64,000 nucleotides of DNA, taken from contig NC_068575.1 of assembly GCF_025698545.1 (NCBI RefSeq), positions 47,191,980 to 47,255,979 on the forward strand, in the 5' to 3' direction. The notes beneath the pieces are model-generated. The model had not been told where the DNA came from, did no database searches, and worked only from the letters and a program-made list of their open reading frames with translations. How positions within the stretch are numbered: position 1 is the stretch's first letter; the number at the start of each line of letters is the position of its first letter. This stretch comes from Gossypium raimondii. Taxonomy: Eukaryota > Streptophyta > Magnoliopsida > Malvales > Malvaceae. Below, piece after piece: positions 12,291 to 24,900 of the stretch. The position numbers and the translations under genes were made by a program.

Positions 12291-12895
12291 AATTGAACAC
12301 CCTTGACCAATGAGCCACGTGCTCAAGTTTAAGGGAAATTAGGGGTAAATCTATTTTTAATAGTTAGAACCGAAAATAAACATAGGTATAATAGTTTAAG
12401 TAAATCTATTTTAATATTTTAAAATATATATTCAATTTTGACAAAAATTTAAATCGTTTAGAGGGAAACTTAGGGTGTTAGGGTGAGAGAGTTGGGAAAA
12501 TGTTTAACCGAGAAATTGAAAGTTAAAATCGTAACCTACATTAGGAAACAACTTTGACAAAATTAGAAAAAAAATACTCAGATTCTAATAGGTAGTATGG
12601 AAAGAAAATTGAAAGAGTAAATAAATAGAAGAATAAAAAATATAAGTTTTTGTTTCTGTACTTGTGCTTGAGAGGAAAAGATAAAGTAAAATTATTTTCA
12701 TTTATTGTTTGGTAGGGTTGAAAAAAATGAGAGGAAAGAAAATAATTTTTTGAAAATTACATAATTTTGAATTAATATACATTCGACACTCATTTTTCTC
12801 TTTTATCTTTCTAAATTGAAATGATTTATTTTATTCATTAAGATAGAAAATGATCTTCTTTTTTTCTCTCACTCTTCTTTATCACCAAGCGTACT

Positions 12896-12937
<42 letters not shown>

Positions 12938-13138
12938 TCCATTTTCCTTTCATCATTCTTCTTTTCCAGTCAACCAAACATGCCTTAAAACTCCATCAAA
13001 GGCATCCTTAGAAATGTCTTCACCCTAGAGATTGGTTCTAGTAAAGTTTAGAGAAACAAATAGCATACTGATTTTAGGATCCTACTTCGCATTTAAGAAA
13101 ACTTTTTGATGACAACATGGGAAGAAATGATAAAATTT
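12291..13138. other. AT-rich intergenic DNA with (AT)n microsatellite
   Basis: No gene seen. An uninterrupted AT dinucleotide run of about 16 units lies at 12899-12930. The remainder is AT-rich and uncharacterised. Confidence 0.6.
12899..12930. repeat. (AT)16 microsatellite
   Basis: Perfect alternating AT dinucleotides over about 32 bp. Confidence 0.95.
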
Positions 13139-14227
13139 TGGGTAAAGTATCTTGTAATCACTCTAAATAGGTCGTTATTCCTATTTAGGTCATCTTAATT
13201 TTTTATTGTTAATTTGATTGCTACAGTTAAAAAAATTGACCAAACCATCACTCTACCATTAAATCTATCTCTTCCACAGTTAAGTTAATTTTTTTTTATA
13301 CATTTTCCCCTTTCTTTATTATTTTTTCCCTTGTTCTTTTTTCCCTCTCTCTTATTCTTTACCTCATCTTCTTCCTTGCGCTACTCTTCCTTAACAGTCG
13401 TGCTCCGGCAACGCCATTAGTTGAAAAAGCCACTAAGCAGTCCACCTTTCCTTTCCTTTATCTTTTAAACTAACGGTTCAAATATTCTCGAAACCCACCT
13501 AAAAACCTTGAAAATACCAAGTCACCTTTGAAATTCTCTTATCTTGATCTACCATTTTTGTCGTTCAATCGCCTTGCGTGTGAGATATGTGGCTCTCTTT
13601 GGCTGAATACACCTCATTGTTGTTCAAGTTGTTGAATGGAATCTCGGTGCTCCAAACCTAAACTCGTATAAAGATAAGTCTCCTTTTTTTTATTTTCAAT
13701 TTATTTCCCTTCTTTTATTTTTAATGTTGTCTTTTCTCTTCTCTGTTTGTAGGTTTGGTTTAGATTCTTTGAAACAATAAGGATCCATTCTTTTTTTATT
13801 ATATTGGTGTTATTTATTGGTTGAATTTTTCTTATGTTGAATTTTTGGTATGAATGATTGTTTATGGTTTGGGTTTCGATCTTTTAGTGTGGTGGTTGAA
13901 GTAGTTGGTGCTTCTAGGTTCAATGGTGAGAGAGGTGGTGTAACAGCCCATTTTTAGTGAAATCGGAACAGTGGTTTCAAGGCCACAAATCCGAGTCAGG
14001 AAAGAAAATTATTTTAATATTATTTCATGATTTGCATTATGATAGGAATATCGTATAAAAATTTCGTTAAGAAAATTTTACCGATTACATGTTTAATTGA
14101 TAAAAATGATCAAATTGCATAAAAAAGTTAAATTCTGATAGCTAAAGGGATCAAATAGCTATGGAATTCAAAAATTGAGGTCCTTATATGGCAAATAGAC
14201 CATTAAGAGGAGTTATTAGATAAGTAT

Positions 14228-16563
14228 TGTAATATCCCAAAAATTACTACTTGTAATACCCGAAAATTACTACAGAAGAAAGTAGGTATCCTTGATATAG
14301 TAACATAAGAAAATAAAGAGACAAAAGAGAAATTTTGAGTTATGACAACATTGGGAAGTATATTATGATATATTAATTCAAGAAAAGATTAAATCGCAAA
14401 AGTGAGAAAAGTTTTGTTAATTAAGAGTAAATACTTAAAATTTGAGGGGTAAAGTGTAAATATGAAAAGTTGAAGGACCAATGGTGAAAATATTTTAAGG
14501 GTGGAATAATCTAGAAACTAAGGAAAATGGATGAATTAGGACCAAATTGAAAAGGTGAAGAATTTTGAGGGACTAAATTGTAATTTTACTAAATTAAGTG
14601 ATGACTCAAGGATGAAATTTTTAAATATTATAAAGGGAAAAATGGTCAATTAGAAGAAAGAGAAATCTAGAAGGCAATGATGATGTTGGAGATATTTTAG
14701 ATTAAATAAATAAATAAATATTAGTTTATTAATATTTTAATTTGATTTTTAAATAATATTTTATTATTTTATTTAGTATATATATAAGAAAAGAAAGATG
14801 AAGAATCACCATCCCACCATTTTTCCCATGCACCAACGTGAGAAGAAGAGAGAAAGAAAGAAAGTTTTGCTTTCTTTACAATTTGCTCCTTCCACGAAAT
14901 ATTCACCATTTTCACATAGAAATCAAAAGAATTTTCATATCCATCAAGAGAGAAAGGTAACAAGGAGACTATGGGGAGCTAGAATATCAAGTTAGATTCA
15001 AGAAAGAGAAGTTGGAGGAGAGAGAAAATCAAGTTAAAGGTTGAAACTAATAGGACAAGGTAAGAACATCAAGATTTCAATATATTTTTAAGTTTGATAC
15101 TATTGAAAAAGCATGGAAATGATGTTATAGTAGAGTTTTCTTAAATAAGGTCTTATGTTCTTGATATATTAGTGAAGGGAAATAAGAGAAATTGATTGAA
15201 AATATTATAGAAAAAAAGGAATAAGGGAGTTTTAAACTTAGTAATCAACATCTTGCATTAAAACAGTTTTGGACAGCAGCAGTAGTCTAACTTTGAAAAA
15301 TCACCAAAAATTGTGGGAATCAAATTAGAAGATGAATAAAATATGAAATTATATTAATGAGTCTAGTTTCTCATAGAAGAAAGGGTGTAAGAAATGGAGT
15401 TGTAAATCATGAGATATAATAAATTTTGTGAGACAATGTTAGAATGATTTTGGGTTCCCCGTGTTCTAACTTTGGAAAATCATCAAAAATTTGAGAACAA
15501 TAATTAGGTGATTAAATTTATATTTTTAAATCTTTAATGAGTCTATTTTTAATAGAAACAAACGAAAACATCATTCGAATCCCGTACGAGGAAATAATTA
15601 ATTTTTAGTGAAGAAGGGTCGAAACTGTCAGACAGCAGAATAGGGATAAATTTAAAGAATAAACTGCACTTATTGGCTAAACCATAAATTCTGAAAATTT
15701 TATGGTAAGAAGATATGTGAGTGTAGTTTCATATAAATTTAGCAGATCTTAATTCAGAGTTTCGTAGCTCAAGATATAAATAATTTTGTGACTATGACTC
15801 AAGTGGACAGTTTTGAATGAACATATAAATAAATAGTGAAATTATAGATAATGTTACATATAAGCATGTTATATACATTAAGGATATGGAATGGAGAGGA
15901 GGAGGAGGAAAATCTATAATTATTCAACTAGCATGAGTTTTCATTAAAATGGCTAATTTACATGTTTTAGGTTCGGTGACTAAATTGAATAACAAGAAAA
16001 TTTTAAGGGTAAATTTGTAAAATGTCAAAAAGTGACCAAAATGCATAAATGAATTGTTTTATTATTTAAATTAATTGAATGAAATATTAATTTAGATCAA
16101 GATTGGGTGGAAATTGAGAAAAATAGAAAATTACCAAAATATCCCTAAATTTTGGTATTTCGTAATTTAGCCCGGTAAGTTCGTATGAACTATATTCTGT
16201 ATAATTTTAATTAAATTGAATTTTATTTGGTGATGAATATTATATAAATATGTGTTTTATTATTGGTAATATGTATAATTATTAGATGCATTGAAATGAT
16301 TATTGAAAGCTCGATTGGGTTGGAAGCTTGTCGGAGATATATCACACTATCCATTGGTTCTATCAGTAATTTTGGATGATTTGATTTTGGTTATAATGGC
16401 ATGAATAAGTTAAATTGGCCAACGTTAGCTCATTAATGTTTTGATTTTGATTGGTTATAAATATGAATACTTGATGAAATGAAATATTTGTAAATTAATT
16501 TGTAAACTTTGGTAATGCTCTATAACCTTATTTTGGCAATGGATACGGGTTAGGGGTGTTACA
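14228..16563 (+). mobile_element. plus-oriented solo LTR (2336 bp) with perfect TSD AGTAT
   Basis: Begins TGTAATATCCCAAAAATTAC and ends GTTAGGGGTGTTACA. The TSD AGTAT is perfect at 14223-14227 and 16564-16568. The first 24 bp are directly duplicated (14228-14251 and 14252-14275). Splice-like sites: donor ACAAG|GTAAGAAC at 15060, acceptor TTAATTTAG ending 16095, a 79-nt block 16096-16174, donor CCCG|GTAAGTTCG at 16175. The second-intron array and acceptor are missing in this copy, and an extra ~550-bp block (15240-15840), found near the 3' end in sister LTRs, lies between the two donors. Confidence 0.9.
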
Positions 16564-17490
16564 AGTATGATGATTCATCCATGAAAAATTAATTAAAGAA
16601 AAGGATGAAATTGGAAATTAAAATAATAATAGATGATAAATGATAAATGATAAAATAATAAAAATATCATCATTTTCATTATCTTTCCCAAAATTAAAGC
16701 ATGGAAACCCTAGCCATGGAAATCTAAGCTCAAGCCAACTTAATTTCCTTAATTAGGTATGTTTCTTTGTCCCATTGTTAGTAATTTTTATATTTTTGAG
16801 ATTGTAATAATTTAATCTAGCTATCTCAAGGATTTATTTACAAAGTTATTAAGGTACTAAAGTTTTTCATTTATGAATTTGCATGAATTTTAAAGTTTTA
16901 TGGTAAAAAAGAAAGGTTGTTGATAGATAAACAACTTTTGTAATGTGAATTTTGATGAAATTGTAAATATGTAAAATTCATGGAAAATTTTTGAATTTTG
17001 TGAAATACATGGACAACTATTGTGATATATGAAAATTGGCTAGGCTTGGAATAAGGATTAAATTGCATGTATTTTATTTTCCGAGCCTAGGGATGAAATT
17101 AAAATTAATGGTAAAATGATAATTTTGCCTAAGATATGAATTGGATTGTGTTGAATATGAATTGTATTAAATTGAGTTAAATTTACTTGTATAGATCTGG
17201 ATAGACAAAATACAGAATTAGATCGAGAAAAAGAGAAAGTGTCAGATTAGTAGACAATAAATCAACGAACACTTGTCAAGGTAAGTTCGTGTAACTAAAT
17301 TGTGTATATTTATATGTTTGAATTTAATTTTGTATATGTGAGTAGTATAAATGTCATATATATGAAATTGATCACATATCCGATAATGCCCAATAAATAA
17401 TAAGTCTCATTTGTATAAATGAGATTTGATGGATACAGGATTTCCAAATTGATTGTGGTTCTGCATATGTTGCAGATACACCATAGCTTG

Positions 17491-17855
17491 AAAGAGCATT
17501 CCGTTATTAGCTCTCTCGAGCTTCCTGTTATATGGTTCTTACGAGCTTCCCATTAATAGGTCTTCGGAGCATCCCAATCAGTTGTGATCTTACATGTGTT
17601 GTGGACACACCGCAACTCTTGTGAGCGTCCCGTTATATGGCTCTTCATGAGCTTCCCGATTAATGGCTCTCCAAAGCTTTTCGCTATGACACGCATAAAC
17701 TTTCCGATATATGGCTATCCGAAGCTTCCCATTAATGGCTCTTCGGAGCTACCCGTTATTGGCTCGCATGAACTTCCTTATTATGGCTCTTATGAGCTTC
17801 TTGTTATATATCTCAGATAAACTTCCCGTTTTATGGCTTGAGAGAGAGCTTTTTG
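17491..17855 (+). repeat. hairpin minisatellite (GGCTCTTCGGAGC type), about 30-bp units
   Basis: About a dozen imperfect units built on GAGCTTCCCGTTATATGGCT. Many contain short inverted repeats such as GCTCTTCGGAGC (17738-17749), a 4-bp stem with UUCG loop, GGCTCTTATGAGC and GGTTCTTACGAGC. It lies between splice-like donor 17281 and acceptor 18296 of the LTR. Confidence 0.85.
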
Positions 17856-18782
17856 TTTATGTGCTTGTATGAGCATTCCTGAATATGAATTGGCGGATTA
17901 CAGTTTTGTACACTTTGTGTACCTTGTATCCATCAATATTTTAAATGATTTAACGGGTAAATTTTGGATATGAGATGATATGAATTCAAGATGAATTATT
18001 ATGAGAAATACTTGGAATACAAAGATATTATTTGTACATGTTAATGGACACTTGAAGTGATAAATACATGTATGTGGAAATTTAATATTGATGAGCTCAT
18101 TCATGTTTCTTGATATTTATGTGAGTTACATGACTAATAAGCTTGATGAGGATATGTGTTTAGGCAATTGGCCAAATTGGTTTGAGCATGTTTATTTACT
18201 TACCTTAAATGTGAATTAATCAGTAAGTTAATTTCTTATTATACGAACTTACTAGGCATTAAATGCTTACTCTGTTTTATTTCCTCTATTTTATAGTAAC
18301 CTGGAAGCTTGTTAAGGTTGGAAGCTGGTCGGAGCCACATCACACTATCAATCGCCCTTCTTCGGTATATTTATTAAATCAACTTTGGTATAATGGCATG
18401 TATAGGTTAATTTGGCCATTAGTGGCAAGTAAATGTTTTGTTGTGATTAGTCATTTGAATGGCTTATGTTTGATACGTTTTGATATATAAGTATATGGCA
18501 TTATTATGGTTAATATGTATCTTGGTATAATTGATTGATGGTTAACTAGAAAGCAAATTATAACATGGTTTGAGTTGGTATAGTTGGTACAAATATGAAT
18601 ATATATATGATCTATTTGTTAAATATGGATACTTAGTTATATATAATGATATGATATGTATAAGACTTGGTTTTAGCTTAATTCAAATGTTTTATATTGG
18701 TTTGGGAATGTATTTAAGTGTTATTATAGGTGGAAGACAAGTTTGGGTGAGAAATATGGCTAGAAAATAATCTTATTTTGTC

Positions 18783-19025
18783 TACATGGGCGTGTGGCTT
18801 GGCCGTGTGACCCCTGCACCTATTTAATGTAAATTTTCATGTTCACACGGCCTAGCACATGGGCGTGTGGCTTGGCCTTCTGACCCAAGTCAGAGAGTTA
18901 CACGGGTATACATACGGGCTGGGACATGGCCATGTGCCGTATTTCGAATATCCACATGGCCAGAGACACGGGTGTGTCTCTTGGCCATGTGAGCCATACG
19001 GCCTGGCCACACGGGCGTGTGTCTC
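18783..19025 (+). repeat. CACACGG / GGGCGTGTG array near LTR 3' end
   Basis: GC-rich imperfect repeats such as CACATGGGCGTGTGGCTTGG, CACGGGTGTGTC and CACACGGGCGTGTG. Many are locally palindromic. The same kind of array appears in the minus LTRs at 40715-40985 and around 55455-58600, always near the LTR 3' end. Open frames across it in all directions are repeat artefacts. Confidence 0.8.
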
Positions 19026-19530
19026 CTGTACTTTGGAAAGAATTTTGAGATTTTGCAAAAAATTCTCTAAGTACCCGGTTTAGTCCCAACTTGTTTCTAA
19101 TGTATATTTTGAGCCTCGAAGGCTCATATAAGGGACTTTATGAATAATATCTGACATGAATGTTAAATAATATGAAATGTCTGTATTTGATCATTTTATT
19201 TCGATAATACTCTGTAACCCTGTTCCGGCGACGGATATGAGTTAGGGGTGTTACAGGTGGAGGCAGTAATAGTGAAGATGATAGTGTTGGATGATGAAGG
19301 TGATATTGTGTGACAAATGGTGATGCTAGAGAGTGTTGAATGGCTAAGGATTGTGTCAAATTTAGTGATGATGATGAAGGACTAGGGGTCAAGAAAAAAA
19401 GTCAGAGAGGGAGATGTATAGTGATCAATTGTTTTTAACAACATTAACCAAATTTAAAAAAAAATATATATTTGGATGTTATAAGGATCACTATTATTTA
19501 AAGTGAGTTCACTCTCAATTTTTTGACAAA

Positions 19531-20601
19531 GAAAAAAAAGGATTGAGGATTGACATGATAAATTTAGCCATTAATATTACATTTTCTATCAAATTTGCTA
19601 TTTTTAAAGCTAAATTTGGCCATTAACCTTTCAAAAAGTCAAACTATTTTTCTTTAATAGAAATGCTAACAAAAATATTAAAATTTTAATGATGTTGGTG
19701 TGGTAACCTTCATGCTAACATAATATTATTTGTCTTGTATGCCATACCAAAAATGATTTAAAATTATAAAAAATTCAAAATGAATTATAAAAATTATAAA
19801 AGGGTAAATTTTTTTAAAAAATAGCATGAAATTCATGTGAATTGTCATGTGGGTTGCCATGTTTAAAAATATTTTAGTCTGTATTTCCATTAAAAAAATC
19901 AATTAGACTACTTTTTTAACTGATGAATGCTAAATTTAATTTTAAAAAAAAACCAATGTGACAAAAAAATATAAATAATAAGGGATAAATTTTACATTAT
20001 GCTTTAGGTAACAAAGTTTCAACAGGCGCGTTGACCTTATTCAATAACATAACCTGTTCATCACTCGGCCACACACGCTTATATTTGAAAAATTGTAAAT
20101 GCCCAGCCAACTCACCTTCATCACTTACCGCCGATTGTATATTTCCTCGGCGCTGCATCCAATCCCGCTTACCAGTATCCGATTGTATATATGATCATGA
20201 ATAAATTTTTGCCCTCATCCTTGAAACCGACCTTCCAGTCTTCCACTAGCTCCAATAAAGTGCCTTCACATTTTTCTTATTATTTAATTTAGACTACCAC
20301 ACCCAACCTAATAAATAAAACTTTGGATAGTTTCTGTCCTCTTCCAACGAAGCATCCAGGAAATTGAAAAATACTTGTACATGATTGCGACGCCTAATAT
20401 GCTAGTATTAGTATATTCTAACAAGCCAATTATGGGTTAGTGGGTAAAAAATTAGGAAAAGCTTGTGGCATCTCTATCGATCTACTTCAAGGCTCAAGCT
20501 ACATCCATCCGGTGTAGGTCTTTTTCTTGTTCTCTTTCTCGTAAAGTACTACTAGTGTTTCTTTATTCAACTGCTTAAATGTGAAAAAAAAAAAATCCCC
20601 T
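19531..20601. other. intergenic DNA and 5' flank of copy 2
   Basis: 19531-20000 is AT-rich with internal inverted pieces (AAATTTAGCCATTAA and TAAATTTGGCCATTAA). 20010-20280 is noticeably less AT-rich and might be a gene remnant, but I could not identify it. 20521-20580 matches the leader of copy 4 (30701-30750; shared TGTTTCTTTATTCAACTGC), so it is the retained 5' untranslated region of copy 2. Confidence 0.5.
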
Positions 20602-21208
20602 ATGAAGTATCCTTTGTGGTCTCTTCTAACCTTCTTCGTTTCGAAGAAAACAGCCCCTCAATTACAAGGTTCAGAACTTCCGGAGGATATATGCCGTCAA
20701 TTTTCACTAGCCGAGATCGAAGCCGCTACCAACAACTTCCACCCAGACTCCATTATTGGTATAGGTCGTTACGGGAGTCTTTACAAAGGAACTATCGATG
20801 ATGGAACCGTTGTTGCTGTCAGGCGCTGCCGAAGCAGTTTACGAGCAGTGAGAGAGTTACAAAATGAGGTACGGTTGCTTTGCCAGTTGCGCCACCCACA
20901 TCTCGTCTCCCTCATCGGCTTCTGCCTTGTGGAAAATGAGCTGTTCGCTGTGTTAGAATACATGAGCAGAGGGTCACTCGCTGATTTTCTCTTTGGGATT
21001 GGGAAGGATTACGTTCCACTATCTTGGAAACATAGGTTACACTTATGTATCGGTGCAGCACGTGGATTACATTACCTTCACACCGGTGCCAAGCATGCTG
21101 TAATCCACCGCCACATCAACAGCTCCAACATACTTTTAGATGAAGAATGGTGTTGTAAACTTTCAGATTTTGGCTTGTCCAAACTGGGTCCTCGTAGCAT
21201 GTCAAAAG
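20602..21208 (+). pseudogene. FERONIA-type kinase copy 2, N-terminal half, split by Copia element
   Basis: Start chosen at ATG 20602 (MKYPLWSLLTFFVSKK), which aligns with MKNPLGSLLSFLGLKK of copy 4; the open frame reaches upstream only through a GTG. The fragment covers the tail (FSLAEIEAATNNFHPDS), a glycine loop GIGRYGSLYKG, VAVRRC with arginine in place of the ATP-binding lysine, the hydrophobic core and the catalytic loop HRHINSSN (histidine for the HRD aspartate), then an intact DFG. The frame stops being genic at 21208, exactly where the LTR begins; the frame then runs a further 92 bases into the LTR. The C-terminal half resumes at 26116. Already catalytically dead by residue loss before or after the insertion. 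Confidence 0.9.
21204..21208. repeat. target site duplication AAAAG, left copy
   Basis: AAAAG here is repeated at 26111-26115, directly outside the TG...CA ends of the Copia element. Confidence 0.95.
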
Positions 21209-21695
21209 TGTTGGTGCAACAACAGAATCAAGCAGACTCAGCAAGTATCTTGTCGAGCAAGCCTCGAAACTTGCTGAGCAAACAAACAATTTCGAGTTAA
21301 AGAAAGAAGAGAATAAGCTGGGGAAAATTTGAGAGAATATTGATGAACAAAACTGATTTCATTCATACATAAAACAATGGCTTGAAGCCAGTACATAACT
21401 CAAGCATAAGGCTTGTCAAAATCAACAAGTAATTACCTACCTCCACTAATTACATAGAAACTTGAAATCTTAGCTTGTAAACTTATACAAAGCGTGTTTA
21501 CACTCATACATAAGCTAATTACATCAATCGAAAGCTAACTTAGTTAGAAATGAACTAACACTCATTTCATCAACTAAATATAACAAAATGAACAAAATGA
21601 GCTTGCATCAATGACCCTTGCATCTGCTCCAGCGTTGCTTGGTCTTCATGGCTCAGATGGAATCGAGTGTTGGCTTCATGTGACCAACTTCAACA
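21209..21695 (-). repeat. 3' LTR of Copia element (487 bp)
   Basis: Bounded by TG and CA and nearly identical to 25624-26110. The polypurine tract complement lies immediately to the right (21696-21708). Confidence 0.95.
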
Positions 21696-21965
21696 CTCCT
21701 CCTTGGTTAGCATGGTACAAACACCTAATTTTCTTCTTAAATGCTCAAACCTTGTGACATTAAGGGCTTTAGTCAAAATGTCGCAAGTGGTCCTCTCAAT
21801 TGCAAGTGAATTAGCTTCACTTCTGAGCTTGCTCCATTTCTCGAACAACATATAGCTTAATGCTAAAATGCTTTGTTCTTCCATGGAACATGGATTTTTG
21901 GCAATTGCAACAAGAGATTGATTGTCACAGAAGATCTCTGTTGCTTCCTTTGATCCATATTCAAA

Positions 21966-24900
21966 TCACCAGATTTTCCTAAGCCAAATGGCTTGGTTGA
22001 TAAGACTTGTCGCTGCCACATACTGCTTCAGCAGAGATTGTGCCACCGGACTTTGTTTCTTCGAGCTCCAGCAGAACATAGTGAACCAAGGTTGAAAGCA
22101 TACCGAGGTGCTTTTCATGTCATCTATCGATCCAGCCACCACTATCGGTGTACCCAACTAGATTTAGATTTCCTTTCTGCTTGTACCTTAAGCCATAGTC
22201 CAAAGTGCCTTTGACATATCTCGAGCACTCTCTTGGGTACTGAAATGCTTCTCATTGCAACAATGCAAGAACCTTGAGAGCAATCCTACAAAGATACATT
22301 ATGTCCGGTCTAGTGGCGTCAAGTATAGCAAACAACCAACTAGACTCTGTAGGTAGTTTCACATACCTTCTCAAAATCTCCTTGGCTCGATAGTTTTCTC
22401 CAACAAGAACAGTGTTTTAGTTGGTTTGTTGTTTTGCATGGAGAACTTGGTCGAATCTTTGTGGCAAAGCTCTTCGACTTAAAATATCCCATTCTGTGCT
22501 TGAGTCACCTCCATTCCAAGAAAATAGGACATCTCCCCAAGATCAGACATTTCAAACACCTCTTGCATCTTGGTCTTGAAATTAACCAGCACTGTTCGAT
22601 CTCCTCCTGTCACCAGCAGGTCATCAACATATAGGGACACAATGAGTTGTGTTTGTGTCCCTTGCTTCTTGACATACAGTGTTGGCTCACTCTTGCTTCG
22701 ATTGAATCCCAGATCAGTCAAGTAGCCATCGATTCTGCTGTACCAGGCCCTTGGAGCCTGTTTTAAGCCATATAGGGCCTTATTCAATTGGTAGACCATA
22801 TGCTCTCTCCCAGCTATTTCAAACCCTTGTGGTTGTTCAACATAGATGTCTTCATCTAAAAAACCATTCAGAAAGGCTGATTTCACATCGAGTTGATGAA
22901 TTTTCCATTCGATTTGGGTGCTAAGGCAATCAATGATCGATGGTGTCGAGCACGCCCTTGGTGCAAAGGTCTCTGGTAGTCCAAGCCATACCTCGATGAA
23001 CCCCTTGACAACCAACCTTGCTTTCAGTTTGTTCAAGGTTCCATCAGCATTCTGCTTGGCTTTGTACACCCATTTCACCCCAATCACCTTCCTTTTGACT
23101 GGCCTTTCAACCAATTCTCAGGTCTGGTTCTTCTCAATCATGCTGATCTCCTCAGCCATTGCCTGCTTCCACTCTTGCTGAGCTTCAGCCTCTTCAAAGT
23201 TACTTGGTTCACTATGGCTATATGAGCCCTTTCATAATTCTCATCATTGATCTTGTTCCTCCGATTGGTTCATCATCAATGTCCATTTCAGAACACTTTG
23301 TTCGCTCGACTTGGTTTGTTTGAAGTTCTTCTGAAACTTCCTCGTGTTCATGCCTTTCCGGCCCAACATGACCTTTCATCAAATACCACATCCACCTTCG
23401 ACACTTTGTTTGTTGAAGGATCCAAGATCCTATAGCCCTTCTTAATAAAGGTTGTAGCCCACCGAAGACCGTGTCGAGCCCTTTCGCATAATTTGTCCCT
23501 TTTAACAAGCGGTACATGTGTGTAACATATGCATCCAAAGACCTTCAGATGAGCCAGTGATGGCTTGAAGCCAAACCAGGCCTCGAATGGAGTCTTCTGA
23601 TCCAAAGCCTTGGTTGGAAGTCTATTTTGAATGTATGTTGCAGTGTTAACTGCTTCTGCCCATAGTGCTTTAGGCGATTCTTTCGAATCATTAAGCACTG
23701 GCCATATCCATTAAGCTCCTATTCTTCCTTTCACTTACACCATTCTGTTGAGGTGTATAAGTGTTGGTAAGCTGGTGTTTGATGCCTGCCTTATCACAGA
23801 AGGCTTGGAACTGAGCTGAGGTGTACTCAGTCCCATTATCAGACCTTATGGTCTTCAGCTTGCAGCCTGTTTCTGTCTCAGCAGCAGTTTTAAACTTCCA
23901 AAACACAGTGGCCACTTCTGATTTCTGTTTTAAGAAGTAAAGCCAGCAATATCTAGAGAAATCATCAATAAACAGTATGAAATACCTGTTTCCACTTAGT
24001 GACTCAGTCCTCATAGGGCCACACACATCAGTGTGCACCAGTTGGAGTTTTTCAGAGGCTCTCCAGGCTTGATTCATGGGAAATGGCAATCTGGCCTGTT
24101 TTCCTAGCTGACACACTTCACACACATCATCATGGTCCACTGAGTTGATGAAGTTTTCAGCCAGGTCTTCTCTGACCATTCGGGCCATCGATCTGAAGTT
24201 GGCATGTCCCAGCCTTTGATGCCACAACTTAGATTCGTCTAATGTGGCTGTGTAGGCAATGTCTGACTTCTTTGTCCAGTCAACCACAAAGCTCTTATCA
24301 GCCATAGGGACTGCCATCAGTTTGGATCCACTTGGATCACTGATTTGGCACTGCTTGTCCTTGAACACCACAGAGTAACCTTTCTCCAGCAATTGAGCTA
24401 TCTTTGAGTAGGTTTCACAATTTCGAGCACCAGAGCACATTTGAGATCATTTTGGCACCTGTGGGAGTGCATATCAGCACATCACCTTTGCCTGCAGCTT
24501 GAATAAAGTGCCCATTACCAATTTTGACTTTGGTTCTACAGTTTCTGTCTAAAGACTTGAAGATTGCAGCATCAGGTGTCATGTGATTGGTGCATCCACT
24601 GTCTAGGAGCCAACCAGATGAGAGCCTTTCCTGAGCAGCTGAGCATGACACAACAAAGACTTGCTCCTCTTGGTCACTGTCCTCCTTAGCTACTCGAGCC
24701 TCAGCTTTCATCTGTTGAGACTGGTTCTGTCTTGATTTGGTCTTGCTCTTGCAAACTCTCTCAACATGACCCTTCTTCTTACAATGCTGACACACAAAGA
24801 TCTGGATTGAACCAGCATTTTTCTTCTGGATGACCAGCCCTTCTGCAGTGCTTGCAAGTTTGACCTTCTCTTCTCGAAGCATCATTCTTTGGCTTGTCTC

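Larger units (their letters stand above)
13939..19255 (+). mobile_element. plus-oriented solo LTR with perfect TSD GGTGG, hosting a second LTR
   Basis: Starts TGTAACAGCCCATTTTTAG and ends GTTAGGGGTGTTACA. The TSD GGTGG is perfect (13934-13938 and 19256-19260). It is split by 14228-16563; without that it is about 2.98 kb. Splice-like layout: donor AG|GTATGTTTC at 16757, acceptor TTGTATAG ending 17194, an 86-nt block 17195-17280, donor CAAG|GTAAGTTCG at 17281, branch-like ACTTACTAGGC near 18247, acceptor TTTTATAG ending 18296. A hairpin minisatellite occupies 17491-17855 and a CACACGG-type array 18783-19025. No internal coding region. Confidence 0.9.
13139..19530. mobile_element. possible small TIR element hosting a solo LTR
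   Basis: Sequence at 13139-13280 (GGTAAAGTATCTTG...TCACTCTAAATAG) is roughly complementary to 19420-19530 (AAAGTGAGTTCACTC...). Parts such as AATTTGATTG...GTTAAAAAAATTGA match inverted on the right. The non-LTR body is about 0.66 kb on the left (13281-13938) and 0.16 kb on the right (19256-19420), less AT-rich than its surroundings, with no transposase. The exact ends and TSD are not clear. It may be a decayed MULE-like element or an accidental match. Confidence 0.4.

Noticed and set aside
17584..17820. 78-residue frame rich in NGSPKL/ELP repeats
   Set aside because: Translation of the hairpin minisatellite of the LTR, not a gene.
18852..19392. Overlapping open frames on both strands across 18852-19392
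   Set aside because: They are produced by the CACACGG repeat and by a GATGAT-rich low-complexity stretch inside an LTR and its flank; no homology or codon structure.
22918..23181. Plus-strand open frames inside the Copia element (also 22434, 21993, 23247)
   Set aside because: Antisense shadows of the minus-strand pol coding sequence.
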